Shown here one piece after another: positions 1-9,425 of a DNA stretch of 36,600 nt. Each line of letters begins with the position of its first letter. The first letter of the stretch is position 1. The translations under genes and the position numbers were made by a program. Source of the DNA: Altibacter sp. (lineage in GTDB: Bacteria; Bacteroidota; Bacteroidia; Flavobacteriales; Flavobacteriaceae); contig JANQOS010000091.1 of NCBI GenBank assembly GCA_028285705.1, positions 1 through 36,600 on the forward strand, written 5' to 3'. Under the pieces are notes generated by a model, which saw only the letters and a list, made by a program, of their open reading frames with translations, was not told the origin of the DNA and did not search any database.

Positions 1-423
1 CCCAATATGCGCACCTGCTTTGCACATGGCGGTCAATTAGCTCAAATAAACTTAGGAAGGCGCATTCAAGGTTTTGATGGCCGGCCGGATCTTTTTGAAG
101 GAAAAGAACATCCACGAAAATCTGTGGCGCATAAAAATATATTCTTTGACACATTGGTACATGATACCGGGTCTTTAAAGTTGGTTGTAGAAAATCAAAC
201 CTCAAAACAAGTGGTTATGGGATTAGACGACCCTTACCCGTTAGGTGAAATGGAAAGCGAATCTCAGTCATCATACCCAGGAAAGATCTTGGATCTTGCC
301 ATGGAGCGAAACATTTTGACGAAAGAAGAATGTGATGCTATTTGGGAAGATAATGTGATACAATGGCTATGTGGTGATAATGAAGAAGCCAAACAGAAAT
401 TGATCAAACGAATACTTAGCTAA
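1..423 (+). CDS. C-terminal part of an amidohydrolase, aminocarboxymuconate-semialdehyde decarboxylase (ACMSD)-like; 5' end outside window
   Basis: Frame open from base 1; CFAHGG...GRRIQGFDGRPDL...FDTLVHD...VVMGLDDPYPLGE resembles the C-terminal metal-dependent ACMSD/amidohydrolase_2 region. Confidence 0.8.
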   Translation, partial: PNMRTCFAHGGQLAQINLGRRIQGFDGRPDLFEGKEHPRKSVAHKNIFFDTLVHDTGSLKLVVENQTSKQVVMGLDDPYPLGEMESESQSSYPGKILDLAMERNILTKEECDAIWEDNVIQWLCGDNEEAKQKLIKRILS

Positions 424-424
424 A

Positions 425-1564
425 ATGACTGAAGTTGCTAAGTTCTATATCTTATCACATATTTTCATTTCTTTCATTGGAGCCGTGCTGCTATTGGCCA
501 TATGGTATCATATAAGAAATCGATTTAAGCAACTTCTGGAAGAAAATGACTCTCAAAAACGCGTTGATAAAGGCTTATTATATCTAAGTTTTGCTATGTT
601 TATCTGGGTAATTGCCGGATGTTGGACCTATACCGGAACTGCTTTTTCCTTTACGGAATCCCAGGGTTTTCAGCTGGGTCTAAGTTTACTTTCCATAGTG
701 AACAATATGTTTTTACTATTGGCCCTTTTTTATTTTTATTACGCCCCTAAATTTATTTACAACAACGAAAAGAACATCAAAAAAATAGTAATTGTAATTA
801 TAGTTACTTCATTATTGGCTTTTATTATCTCGCCGCTTCTGGGAGAAAACAATATCGTGTATGGTATTAAAATAAGCAACATTCCGGAGTTGGTTCTATC
901 CGGCTTCCTCTGCTATCTTTTAGGAATTTCATTTTATAGGACGTTTGCCTTTAGAGGCCTAAAAATAATCGGGATTATCTCGGTTGTAGTTATTGTACTT
1001 ACATTTATTTCGCAACTTTCAGAAGTATTTTTAAACTTTGGAGATGACTTTACCAATAATTTCATTAGGATTTGTGCCAAGACTTCTTTGATCTCTATCT
1101 TCCTGGTTCTGGCTACAACCTGGGTTATTAGATTGGCCGGTATGCCTAAGCCCAATGAAATGTCAATCTCTTTTCTGGATTGGAGCTTAATTAAAATAAA
1201 TATCCCTACTAAAGGTATTTTTGACCAAACAATTGATTTTGGATCCAAAACAACCCAATACAAAAACTTATTGAAACTTGCGATCCGCCGTAAGTTTGGA
1301 GAAGGAATTTCGCAAAGCATTCTCGTGAATTTGGGCGGGGAAATTAAAAATCAAACTTACCTGACACGAATCATTGAAAACATGAATGATATTCTAAGTC
1401 TGGACGATTCTCAAAAACTGGAACGAAGAGATCTTTTTACTTTCATTGGAGAAAGCAGATACCGCTTAAGAATAATTCCGGAAAATATTACCATTGATAA
1501 GAACTTATTGGAAGAATTCTCGGAAAATATTGATAATGAAGAATATATGTCTATTTGTAATTAA
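425..1564 (+). CDS. polytopic membrane protein with ~130-aa soluble C-terminal region, unknown function
   Basis: 379-aa ORF, about seven hydrophobic segments then a charged C-terminal domain; starts 1 nt after the preceding stop. Confidence 0.7.
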   Translation: MTEVAKFYILSHIFISFIGAVLLLAIWYHIRNRFKQLLEENDSQKRVDKGLLYLSFAMFIWVIAGCWTYTGTAFSFTESQGFQLGLSLLSIVNNMFLLLALFYFYYAPKFIYNNEKNIKKIVIVIIVTSLLAFIISPLLGENNIVYGIKISNIPELVLSGFLCYLLGISFYRTFAFRGLKIIGIISVVVIVLTFISQLSEVFLNFGDDFTNNFIRICAKTSLISIFLVLATTWVIRLAGMPKPNEMSISFLDWSLIKINIPTKGIFDQTIDFGSKTTQYKNLLKLAIRRKFGEGISQSILVNLGGEIKNQTYLTRIIENMNDILSLDDSQKLERRDLFTFIGESRYRLRIIPENITIDKNLLEEFSENIDNEEYMSICN

Positions 1565-1676
1565 TTGTTACTACAAACACAAATAGTCACTTTATGTTAT
1601 TTTTTGTTATAATTTAAAACAGAGGTTCTACAACTCATCTCACACACATACCTTGCTCAAAAAAGTTTATATACTT

Positions 1677-3233
1677 ATGAGCATATCAAATTCTAAAACT
1701 CCGCCTTCAGAAATTTTTGGGCATCCTAAGGGTTTACTTTATCTATTCTTTGCTGAACTGTGGGAGCGTTTTTCCTTTTACGGAATGCGCGCACTGTTGG
1801 TACTTTACATGACCAAACATCTCTTATTTGATGATGATATGGCATTTGGTGTTTATGCCGCGTATATGTCGTTGGTATATGTAACGCCTATAATTGGAGG
1901 TATACTGGCAGATAAAGTCCTTGGTTTTAGAAAAGCGATTCTTCTGGGGGGAGTTCTAATGGCACTGGGGCATTTTTTTCTAACGATAGAACTGCCCGTA
2001 TTTTTTTATGGCTCCCTGGCCCTGATCATAGTTGGAAACGGTTTTTTTAAACCTAATATCTCATCTTTTGTAGGTGAATTGTACAAACAAGGGGATTCCA
2101 GACGGGATTCCGGTTTTACCATTTTTTATTTGGGAATAAATCTTGGAGCTGCTATTGCTCCGTTAGTTTGTGCATGGTTTGCTGAAACTTATGGATGGCA
2201 CTATGGTTTTGTTTTAGCGGGAATTGGGATGCTAATAGGACTCATTGTATTTAAAAAAGGGTTAAAAAGTAATGTATTTGAAGCAAAGGGACTCGTCCCA
2301 AATTCTGAATTATATCATCAAAAAACGATCGGATTAAATAAAGGGCAACTTGCAATACTTGGATCATTTTTAGCAGTCCCGCTATTCGCTACAATTGTAA
2401 GGTTCAACGAATTTGAGCACTACCTTGTGTGGATCGTTTCCACCTTTTTAATTGGGTACATAGTGTATGTTTTCACAAAAGTAAGTTCAATTGAAAAGAA
2501 GCGTTTATTGGTTGCTGTTTACTTCACTGTTCTGTACACTTTGTTTTCTGCCATATTCGAACAGGCCGGCAGTTCACTAACCTTATTTGCAGACAGAAAT
2601 GTAAACCTGGTGGGAATGGACGCTGCAGGAACCAATAGTATCAATGCCGGGTTTATCATTTTACTCGCGATCCCCTTTTCAATGTTATGGACATTCTTAA
2701 GTAAGAAAAAGAAGAATCCAAATTCTGCTGTTAAATTTGGTTTGGGATTACTTTTTTTGGGGTTAGGGTTCATTATTTTCGCTTTATCTGCCCATAGTGT
2801 GGATTCGTTTGCGAGGACATCTATGCTGTATTTGGTGCTTGGGTATTTAGTACTTACGGTTGGGGAATTGTTCTTATCTCCCATTGGACTTTCTAAAATG
2901 ACCGAACTGTCACCTTTAAAATATGTTGCCTTTATTATGGGGGTATGGTTTTCGGCAAACTTTTACGGCCACTTCTTCGCGGGTAAAATAGCAAAGTTAA
3001 CAACCGTTTCTAATGGAGAGGCCAATATCTTTTCAAGCGGGGTTTTTGGAGATATTGTAACATTTATTACCGGTTTAACACCAGATATCGCTACTCAAAG
3101 TAGTGAATCGTTTCAGCAGTTATTCTCATATGTTTCCGTATATGCAAGTTTTGGAGTAATAAGTTTAATTGTAGGTATATTTGCAATACTTATTTCGCCG
3201 GTTATTAAAAAGATGATGGCCGGTATCCATTAA
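1677..3233 (+). CDS. POT/PTR2 family proton-dependent peptide MFS transporter
   Basis: ELWERFSFYGMRALLVLYM (ExxERFxYYG-like) and FYLGINLGAAIAPLVC motifs; 12-14 TM pattern. ATG at 1677 preferred over TTG at 1653. Confidence 0.93.
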   Translation: MSISNSKTPPSEIFGHPKGLLYLFFAELWERFSFYGMRALLVLYMTKHLLFDDDMAFGVYAAYMSLVYVTPIIGGILADKVLGFRKAILLGGVLMALGHFFLTIELPVFFYGSLALIIVGNGFFKPNISSFVGELYKQGDSRRDSGFTIFYLGINLGAAIAPLVCAWFAETYGWHYGFVLAGIGMLIGLIVFKKGLKSNVFEAKGLVPNSELYHQKTIGLNKGQLAILGSFLAVPLFATIVRFNEFEHYLVWIVSTFLIGYIVYVFTKVSSIEKKRLLVAVYFTVLYTLFSAIFEQAGSSLTLFADRNVNLVGMDAAGTNSINAGFIILLAIPFSMLWTFLSKKKKNPNSAVKFGLGLLFLGLGFIIFALSAHSVDSFARTSMLYLVLGYLVLTVGELFLSPIGLSKMTELSPLKYVAFIMGVWFSANFYGHFFAGKIAKLTTVSNGEANIFSSGVFGDIVTFITGLTPDIATQSSESFQQLFSYVSVYASFGVISLIVGIFAILISPVIKKMMAGIH

Positions 3234-3243
3234 CATAAATTAT

Positions 3244-3885
3244 ATGAATTTCATTTCAGATAAATTAGATGACTACGTAGTTGCTCACTCACAGCCCGAA
3301 CCTGAACTATTACAGGAATTAAATAGAGAGACCTGGCAAAAGGTCCTGGCTCCTCGTATGTTAAGTGGCCATTTCCAGGGAAGAGTGCTAAGTATGATCT
3401 CTAAACTGATCCGGCCAAAAAACATTCTGGAAATAGGAACCTATACTGGATATTCGGCTTTATGCCTGGCAGAAGGAATGAATCCTGAAGGAGAGTTGCA
3501 CACTATAGATATTAATGAAGAATTACACGACCTGCAACGAAAGTATTTTGATAAATCCGGACATGGTTCACATATCTTTCAACATACCGGAAACGCATTG
3601 GAGATTATCCCAACATTGAATATTCATTTTGACCTGGTATTTATAGATGCAGATAAAAATAATTATCCTAACTATCTGGAAATGATCCTTCCAAAATTAT
3701 CAAAAGGAGCTGTAATCTTGAGTGATAATGTTCTGTGGAGCGGTAAAGTAATAGAAGAGGTTAGCAAAGATGATGAAGACACCAGGGCTTTGATCATTTA
3801 CAATAAGTTGCTCAACGAACACCCCTTGCTGGAAACAGTTTTGCTCCCCATAAGAGACGGATTGACAATTTCCAGAGTAAAATAG
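3244..3885 (+). CDS. SAM-dependent O-methyltransferase (COMT-like family 3)
   Basis: ILEIGTYTGYSALCLAEGM...ELHTIDINEE...FDLVFIDADKNNYPNYLE...LSDNVLWSG. Confidence 0.93.
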   Translation: MNFISDKLDDYVVAHSQPEPELLQELNRETWQKVLAPRMLSGHFQGRVLSMISKLIRPKNILEIGTYTGYSALCLAEGMNPEGELHTIDINEELHDLQRKYFDKSGHGSHIFQHTGNALEIIPTLNIHFDLVFIDADKNNYPNYLEMILPKLSKGAVILSDNVLWSGKVIEEVSKDDEDTRALIIYNKLLNEHPLLETVLLPIRDGLTISRVK

Positions 3886-4524
3886 TTAAGGAACAAATAT
3901 CTTATTCTTTATGGCGTAAATAACTAACCCGGTTCTGTTTCTTAAATTCAATTTTTCAAACAATACGTTTCTGTACCCTTCAATAGTCTTATAGCTTAGA
4001 CACATATCGTCTGCTATTTCTTTATATGTTTTTTCAGTACAGGCGTGTTTTATAAATTCAATTTCGCGTTCTTTTAAAGAAGAAACACTTGTTTCCTTCT
4101 GCGCTAAGGAACCTACCAGAATTTTAGCTACTGTGTTTGTATGATAGTACCCCTTTTTAAGAACTTCTAATAATGCATTCTCAAGTTCGGTCTTTTTAAC
4201 ATCTTTCATTAAATACCCCTTTGCGCCGGCACGAAGCATTTTTAGGATTGTGTTTTCATCTTCTTCGATGGAAAGTGCCAATACATTTACTTGAGGAAAA
4301 TGCTGTCGCAAATGATCGGTCGTTTCAATACCATTTAGAATTGGCATATTAACGTCCATCAATACAATATCGGGGATGTTCCTTGGGTTTTTAAATTTTT
4401 CAATTAATTCCTGTCCATTGTTACACAGGTATAGTACTCTAAATTGTTCAAAATCCCCGATAAGGCTACCTATAGCCTGCGAGAGTAAATTATGATCATC
4501 TACAACAACAACTGAATACTTCAT
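3886..4524 (-). CDS. NarL/FixJ-family response regulator (REC + LuxR-type HTH)
   Basis: VVVDDHNLLSQAI, DIVLMDVNMPILNGIE, and LKEREIEFIKHACTEKTYKEIADDMCLSYKTIEGYR HTH. Confidence 0.95.
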   Translation of the reverse strand: MKYSVVVVDDHNLLSQAIGSLIGDFEQFRVLYLCNNGQELIEKFKNPRNIPDIVLMDVNMPILNGIETTDHLRQHFPQVNVLALSIEEDENTILKMLRAGAKGYLMKDVKKTELENALLEVLKKGYYHTNTVAKILVGSLAQKETSVSSLKEREIEFIKHACTEKTYKEIADDMCLSYKTIEGYRNVLFEKLNLRNRTGLVIYAIKNKIFVP

Positions 4525-4526
4525 AA

Positions 4527-5291
4527 TTAATCAATTTTATATGTGAGGGAAAATTGAGTGCCTTTATTTTTTTCAGATGTGATCTGTACTTTTGCACCAA
4601 TTAACTTAGCTCTGTTCTTGATATTACTTAAACCAATCCCCTTTTTCGTGTTTACTTTGGAAGTATCAAACCCTACTCCGTTATCTTCAGCATTAATTTT
4701 CAATACATTATCACTAAAGTCCACATTTACAAAGAGTTTTGATGCTTTTGAGTGTTTTACCGTATTTGTAAAAAACTCTTGAAGCATCCTAAAGATAATA
4801 ATCTCTTTCTTATTATCTATAGAGAATGAAGCTTTAGTGTATTGCATGGACGCTTCCAAATATTTTAACCTGTTAAAACGTTCCACTTCTTGTTGCAGGG
4901 CCTCTACCAATGAGAGGTTATTTAGTGAACTTGGATTAATAAGCTTGGAGAGGCTTCTTAATTCGTTCAAGCTTGTACCAATTGTACTTATAGCCTCTTC
5001 TATGGCTTCCGGACTACCTTTCGCGTTCTGCAATTGAATTTTTGCCAATGTTAGCAACTGTCCAATATTATCATGGAGTTCCCAGCTCACATTACGCAAG
5101 GTATCTTCCTTAATTTCAATTTGCGTTTCAATTATTTCTTCTTTAAACCTACTCTCGGCTTCCTGCTGTTCTTTTACCAATTTATTTTTTCTTTTCTGAA
5201 ACAAGGCAAAAAGAAGAATAACGGTAAGTGCTAAAAACAAAGCAATGACCGAAAAAATAATTAGAAACGATTGTACTTCTTTTTCGTCCAT
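4527..5291 (-). CDS. sensor histidine kinase, HisKA_3/NarX-like, single N-terminal TM and no extracytoplasmic sensor domain
   Basis: ELHDNIGQLLTLAKIQL H-box, EFFTNTVKHSKAS N-box, DNGVGFD and GIGLSNIKNRAKLIG ATPase motifs; adjacent response regulator. Confidence 0.93.
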   Translation of the reverse strand: MDEKEVQSFLIIFSVIALFLALTVILLFALFQKRKNKLVKEQQEAESRFKEEIIETQIEIKEDTLRNVSWELHDNIGQLLTLAKIQLQNAKGSPEAIEEAISTIGTSLNELRSLSKLINPSSLNNLSLVEALQQEVERFNRLKYLEASMQYTKASFSIDNKKEIIIFRMLQEFFTNTVKHSKASKLFVNVDFSDNVLKINAEDNGVGFDTSKVNTKKGIGLSNIKNRAKLIGAKVQITSEKNKGTQFSLTYKID

Positions 5292-5902
5292 ATAAATCCA
5301 ATAATATAACAGCCATATAAAATGATGTTCAGGCTTAACAGAATCAATAAATAACTTAAACCCCTAAATTTTATATACCCCGATAAAGAGAACAAAGGTA
5401 TTATTCCCATATAAAAAAGGAGTAGCGCCGTAGAGATCCAAAAGCTCAGTTTGTATTTTACAATGAGAACTTCGTCGCTATTCAACAATTGATAAAAATG
5501 GAATATGGTAAGTACTAATACAAATAAGGCTCCGGCTATTAGTGTATACATATGGTATTCTAACCAACTTTGGTACACTAAGTTCACAATTGCAATGACT
5601 GTGAAAATTATTGAAAAAACAATGACTATGTTTTTAAATATCTTCCGTTTTAATATGGTGTGATACCAATAAAAATAAAAGAGAAAGCTTGTTATCGTAA
5701 AAGCATTATACAACCAGATATTCTTAACCTCAAAGACATAACCTAAAATTGCTCCGGTAACTTCAAGTGCAAAGGTGTACCATAAAAAATACAGGAAAAA
5801 CTTTTCAGTAGAAAAACTATATTTTTTAAAGTGAACTGTTGCAATAATAGCTGCTAAAAGTTCAAGTCCTAAAGGAATTAAAGATAGAGGTTGTATTTCC
5901 AT
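5261..5902 (-). CDS. integral membrane protein (about 6 TM), unknown function; overlaps the histidine kinase start by 31 bp
   Basis: 213-aa hydrophobic ORF co-directional with the two-component genes. Confidence 0.75.
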   Translation of the reverse strand: MEIQPLSLIPLGLELLAAIIATVHFKKYSFSTEKFFLYFLWYTFALEVTGAILGYVFEVKNIWLYNAFTITSFLFYFYWYHTILKRKIFKNIVIVFSIIFTVIAIVNLVYQSWLEYHMYTLIAGALFVLVLTIFHFYQLLNSDEVLIVKYKLSFWISTALLLFYMGIIPLFSLSGYIKFRGLSYLLILLSLNIILYGCYIIGFIWTKKKYNRF

Positions 5903-5910
5903 TTAAAATA

Positions 5911-6396
5911 TTAATAACCTATTGGTGGCTGCCCTCCCTGCGAATAATTTAAGGCCTTAAGCCCATCAATATTTTCGTTTTCGGGCAATACCGGTAAAAA
6001 TCCTTGTCGCAATGGAGAAGTCTTCTTCCGAGTCGTTGGCACTAAAAATACAGTAGAATAGCCTGCATCCCTATAATTACTGTTTTTAGGGTATGCTGCA
6101 AAATAAACACGCATTCCCAAATTTTTGAGGTCTTGTTTTTTTGCTTCATATTCAACATATTCAATGTACTTTTTTAATGAATCCAGTGAGAACCAAAATT
6201 CTCTGGTATCATCATACCCGAGAGCATCATTGATAACTCTATATCTTGTGACTATATAATCCTCTTCCAGCGTATTAGCCTCATCATAGCTAATTACTTG
6301 TTGGGGAGGAGTCACCTGTGGGTCACAAGAAACATTGAAAAGAATAAGTAGTACAACTACACAAAATACTAAAGATGATACAATTTTTGATTTCAT
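5911..6396 (-). CDS. small putative lipoprotein, unknown function
   Basis: Signal peptide with lipobox-like LFNVSC; ORF ends 8 bp before the next gene of the same strand. Confidence 0.75.
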   Translation of the reverse strand: MKSKIVSSLVFCVVVLLILFNVSCDPQVTPPQQVISYDEANTLEEDYIVTRYRVINDALGYDDTREFWFSLDSLKKYIEYVEYEAKKQDLKNLGMRVYFAAYPKNSNYRDAGYSTVFLVPTTRKKTSPLRQGFLPVLPENENIDGLKALNYSQGGQPPIGY

Positions 6397-6765
6397 AATA
6401 CACTGGTTTTAAGGTTTGTGTAAAATTAAGTATTAAATGCTTATAAAAAGAATCTTATATTTGTATAGCAACAAAAATTAATTATAAATAATTGGTTTAT
6501 AATTAGTTAAACTTTCTACTTAAAAAAATAATAAGGCATTTTCCTTATCTGTATAGGGGTTTTTCCCTTTATTGATTTAGGGTATATCTTATGAAGCTCC
6601 GGAATCTACACTAATAAAATAAGGAGGTTTTACAATAGCTAAAAACAGCTTTTTAACTCTAGTCTCATTTCACATTGAACCTCATCTTTGTACCAGTTAT
6701 TTCGAAATACTGCATCAATTTTTGCAACGGTAAAAAACATTTTTAATCATTTAAAAAGAGCAATT

Positions 6766-7260
6766 ATGAACAAATCAATTTACATCGCACTCTTTGCTTG
6801 CCTTACAATGAGTATGGGTTATGCACAGAGTTTAAGTCAAACAGTGATGGCAAACTCGGGCGAAACCATAACTGGAGCATCAAATACTTTGAGCTTTACC
6901 GCAGGAGAAACTATTATAGGTAATATAAGCAGTAGTTCTTCTTTGGGGCAAGGCTTTTGGTTAGGTGCCATTGTGGAACTGACGCTAAGCAGTGAAGATT
7001 TTACTTTTGAAGTAGAAGCCACTGTCTATCCAAACCCGGTAACCGACTATCTAAATCTTTATTTTAAAGATATGGCCGGCGAAGATTTTAAGGCTGTTGT
7101 GTATGACCTCAACGGAAAGCAGGTATTACATAAAGAGTTGCTTAAAAGCTCCGCAAATGAACTACTCAATTTTAGCACATTTAGCTCGGGTGTCTATATT
7201 TTAAAAATTGAACAGAGCACAACTAAAAAATCAAAAACTTTTAAAATTATCAAACAATAA
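6766..7260 (+). CDS. small T9SS type A sorting-domain protein
   Basis: Signal peptide MNKSIYIALFACLTMSMGYAQ; C-terminal VYPNPVTDYLNLYF...VVYDLNGKQV...GVYILKIEQ...KTFKIIK typical of the T9SS CTD. ATG at 6766 preferred. Confidence 0.85.
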   Translation: MNKSIYIALFACLTMSMGYAQSLSQTVMANSGETITGASNTLSFTAGETIIGNISSSSSLGQGFWLGAIVELTLSSEDFTFEVEATVYPNPVTDYLNLYFKDMAGEDFKAVVYDLNGKQVLHKELLKSSANELLNFSTFSSGVYILKIEQSTTKKSKTFKIIKQ

Positions 7261-7272
7261 AAACCAATTATT

Positions 7273-8310
7273 ATGAAAACTAAAATAACTTTTTTTGTAT
7301 TCGCTTCATTATTAATGACTTTCTCGACTACATTTGCACAAGATGGAGAAGGTTTTGTAAACAATTCAGATTATGCTAACCAAAGAGCATTGGATGAAGC
7401 CAAGAAGGTAGAGGCTAACTCTCAAACTACTATTAAAGCAACTGAAGTAACAAATACTTCTGTAAGATTAGCAGCTGCAGAACTTATCAACTACCAGGCA
7501 GTTGCAAGAAATGCCGGTGGAAATTTAATGACAAATGCCAATGTTACTATCGATTTTGAAATAAGAGATGGTGCCGGTGGAACTGCTGTTTTTAATGAAA
7601 CTCAAAACTTAGTAACTGATGCCAATGGTGTCTTCTCTGCCCAAATAGGTAGTGTAAGCCCTTTAGACGCAGTAAACTGGTTGGATATCGACGCTTATCT
7701 TGATGTTACTATGGATGGAACCAATGTAGGTGAAACTCAAATTGGAAGTGTTCCTACTGCTTTACATAGTAGAGAAAGTGGGCAAGTGATGATCTATGGA
7801 TCCGGAACTACAAATGCAGACAAAATGATCGCACAACACTCTCCCGGATTTCCAGGATGGGGAATTGGATACAGCGATGTTGGAGATGACGTAAATTTTA
7901 TGGCCGGAGGTACAACAAATCTAAGTGTTGATCTTGGAACTGGTAATATGACTACTGACGGAAATATAGAAATCACTCAGACTACGACCAGCCCTTCTGT
8001 AAATACAATTTACGGAAACTCCGTTGCAATTGCTTTTGGAAGTATAGATTCTCTTGGAGGAATTTCAACAGGATATGGTATTGCATCAGTTAACAACTCT
8101 GCAACAGGTGTATATGAGGTTACTTTAGACCTGGATTCAAATCCGGCCAACACTATTGTTACCATTACACCGTTTACCATTGGTTTTGGTATACCGGAAA
8201 TTTGTGGATATGAAACAACAGGTGCCAATACATTTACTGTTAGAATACAGGATGCTTCAGGAACAGCAAGAGACAGTGCTTTTACTTTCGTAGTTTACGG
8301 AAACCAATAA
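7273..8310 (+). CDS. secreted repeat/tail-fibre-like protein, unknown function
   Basis: Signal peptide ending in FAQ; ELINYQAVARNAGGNLMTNANVTIDFEIRDG motif common in Bacteroidota surface proteins; 12 nt after the preceding T9SS gene. Confidence 0.7.
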   Translation: MKTKITFFVFASLLMTFSTTFAQDGEGFVNNSDYANQRALDEAKKVEANSQTTIKATEVTNTSVRLAAAELINYQAVARNAGGNLMTNANVTIDFEIRDGAGGTAVFNETQNLVTDANGVFSAQIGSVSPLDAVNWLDIDAYLDVTMDGTNVGETQIGSVPTALHSRESGQVMIYGSGTTNADKMIAQHSPGFPGWGIGYSDVGDDVNFMAGGTTNLSVDLGTGNMTTDGNIEITQTTTSPSVNTIYGNSVAIAFGSIDSLGGISTGYGIASVNNSATGVYEVTLDLDSNPANTIVTITPFTIGFGIPEICGYETTGANTFTVRIQDASGTARDSAFTFVVYGNQ

Positions 8311-8405
8311 TATACTTAAAGCCCTCTTCAAGACGTAAGCAGCTTTGGGGAGGGTTTAGTTCTTAGATTATAATTTTTTCATATGTACATGATTGCGGTG
8401 TACAA

Positions 8406-8439
8406 AAAAGGTTCGGGAGTATTTTCTTCCAAACCTTTT
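8406..8439. terminator. candidate bidirectional terminator between convergent genes
   Basis: AAAAGGTTcgggag...cttccAAACCTTTT dyad in the 8311-8500 gap between convergent CDSs. Confidence 0.45.
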
Positions 8440-8500
8440 CCATTAAAGCTATTTCTTATCACATTCTTTTTATGCTACCAAGCAATTCAAAATATAAAAA

Positions 8501-9055
8501 CTAAGATCTCTTTAAAACTACTTTTAATATCCTATAAAATACAATAGCGAAGAGAACACCAACCAAAGCTCCAACTAAAATATCACTGGGATAATGGACT
8601 CCTGTATAAATTCGACTCATCGCAAAGAGGAAAGGCCACAGATAAGCAACCCAGATCCACCTATTGAATTTGCGTAATGCCAAAACCACAAAAGTTATAA
8701 TAGCAAAGCTTGAAGAAGCATGCCCCGAAAAAAAACTATAGGTAGCAGGTTCTTTTAACACCCTGATAAGGTCCGCGATCGCTTCTACATTGTTAGGTCG
8801 TAATCGGGCTACTAATTCTTTTGTAATATTAGTTGTAATGAATGTAAGCGTAAATGTAAGTAACACAAAACCAAAGACTATAGCTCCTTTTCTGCGTTTG
8901 TAATAGTAGAAGATCAGTAGGGTTAAAAAAATGAACAGTGGTATCCAAGATTCTATGTGAGTTACAAAGATCCAAAAACCGTCGTATGTTTCTACTCCAA
9001 GATTATTTAGAAAAATGAATAATTGACGATCCCATTCTTTAAGTACTTCGAACAT
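8501..9055 (-). CDS. PAP2-family phosphatase (undecaprenyl-diphosphatase/lipid phosphatase type)
   Basis: KELVARLRPNN, YSFFSGHASSSFAI and SRIYTGVHYPSDILVG, the three PAP2 motifs. Confidence 0.93.
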   Translation of the reverse strand: MFEVLKEWDRQLFIFLNNLGVETYDGFWIFVTHIESWIPLFIFLTLLIFYYYKRRKGAIVFGFVLLTFTLTFITTNITKELVARLRPNNVEAIADLIRVLKEPATYSFFSGHASSSFAIITFVVLALRKFNRWIWVAYLWPFLFAMSRIYTGVHYPSDILVGALVGVLFAIVFYRILKVVLKRS

Positions 9056-9343
9056 TTAGAATTTTCTTTTGATAGGCCCGCTAATGTCGTCTACATCTTC
9101 TTTTAGTTTGTCAATTTCTTTTCGTACATCTTTTGTAATATCAACATCAATTCCCTGCTTCTCGGCACTTTTGGTGATCTCACTCTTAATATCATTGGTA
9201 GCATCCTTGATCTGGCGCATCCCTTTCCCTAACCCACGTGCTATTTCCGGAACTTTATCTGCCCCAAACACCATTAGAATAATGAAGACAATAAAGGCAA
9301 TTTCCGCGCCACTAATAAATAGAAAGAAAGTGTTTGATATCAT
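9056..9343 (-). CDS. tatA: twin-arginine translocase TatA/TatE family subunit
   Basis: Short N-terminal TM then FGADKVPEIARGLGKGMRQIKDATNDIKSEI amphipathic helix. Confidence 0.92.
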   Translation of the reverse strand: MISNTFFLFISGAEIAFIVFIILMVFGADKVPEIARGLGKGMRQIKDATNDIKSEITKSAEKQGIDVDITKDVRKEIDKLKEDVDDISGPIKRKF

Positions 9344-9347
9344 ACCA

Positions 9348-9355
9348 CAAATATA
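9348..9355 (-). promoter_or_regulatory. candidate Bacteroidota -7 box (TATATTTG) immediately before tatA
   Basis: Minus-strand TATATTTG matches TAnnTTTG; 4 nt from the ATG; no clear -33 TTG. Confidence 0.4.
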
Positions 9356-9376
9356 AGGAAGTTTATATCCATAACT

Positions 9377-9403
9377 AAAAAAGCCCCGTTAAAGTAACGG
9401 GGC
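9377..9403 (-). terminator. Rho-independent terminator downstream of the M1 peptidase gene
   Basis: Minus strand GCCCCGTT-actTT-AACGGGGC followed by TTTTTT. Confidence 0.85.
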
Positions 9404-9425
9404 CATCATTATAAATTAAGGAGTA

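Noticed and set aside
934-2884. Minus-strand ORFs 934-1320 and 2519-2884
   Set aside because: Antisense to well-supported CDSs, low-complexity translations, no start context or recognisable motifs.
6456-6463. TATATTTG -7-like box on plus strand, possibly for a small RNA
   Set aside because: No -33 TTG at a suitable distance and about 300 nt from the next gene; such a short motif is expected by chance in AT-rich DNA.
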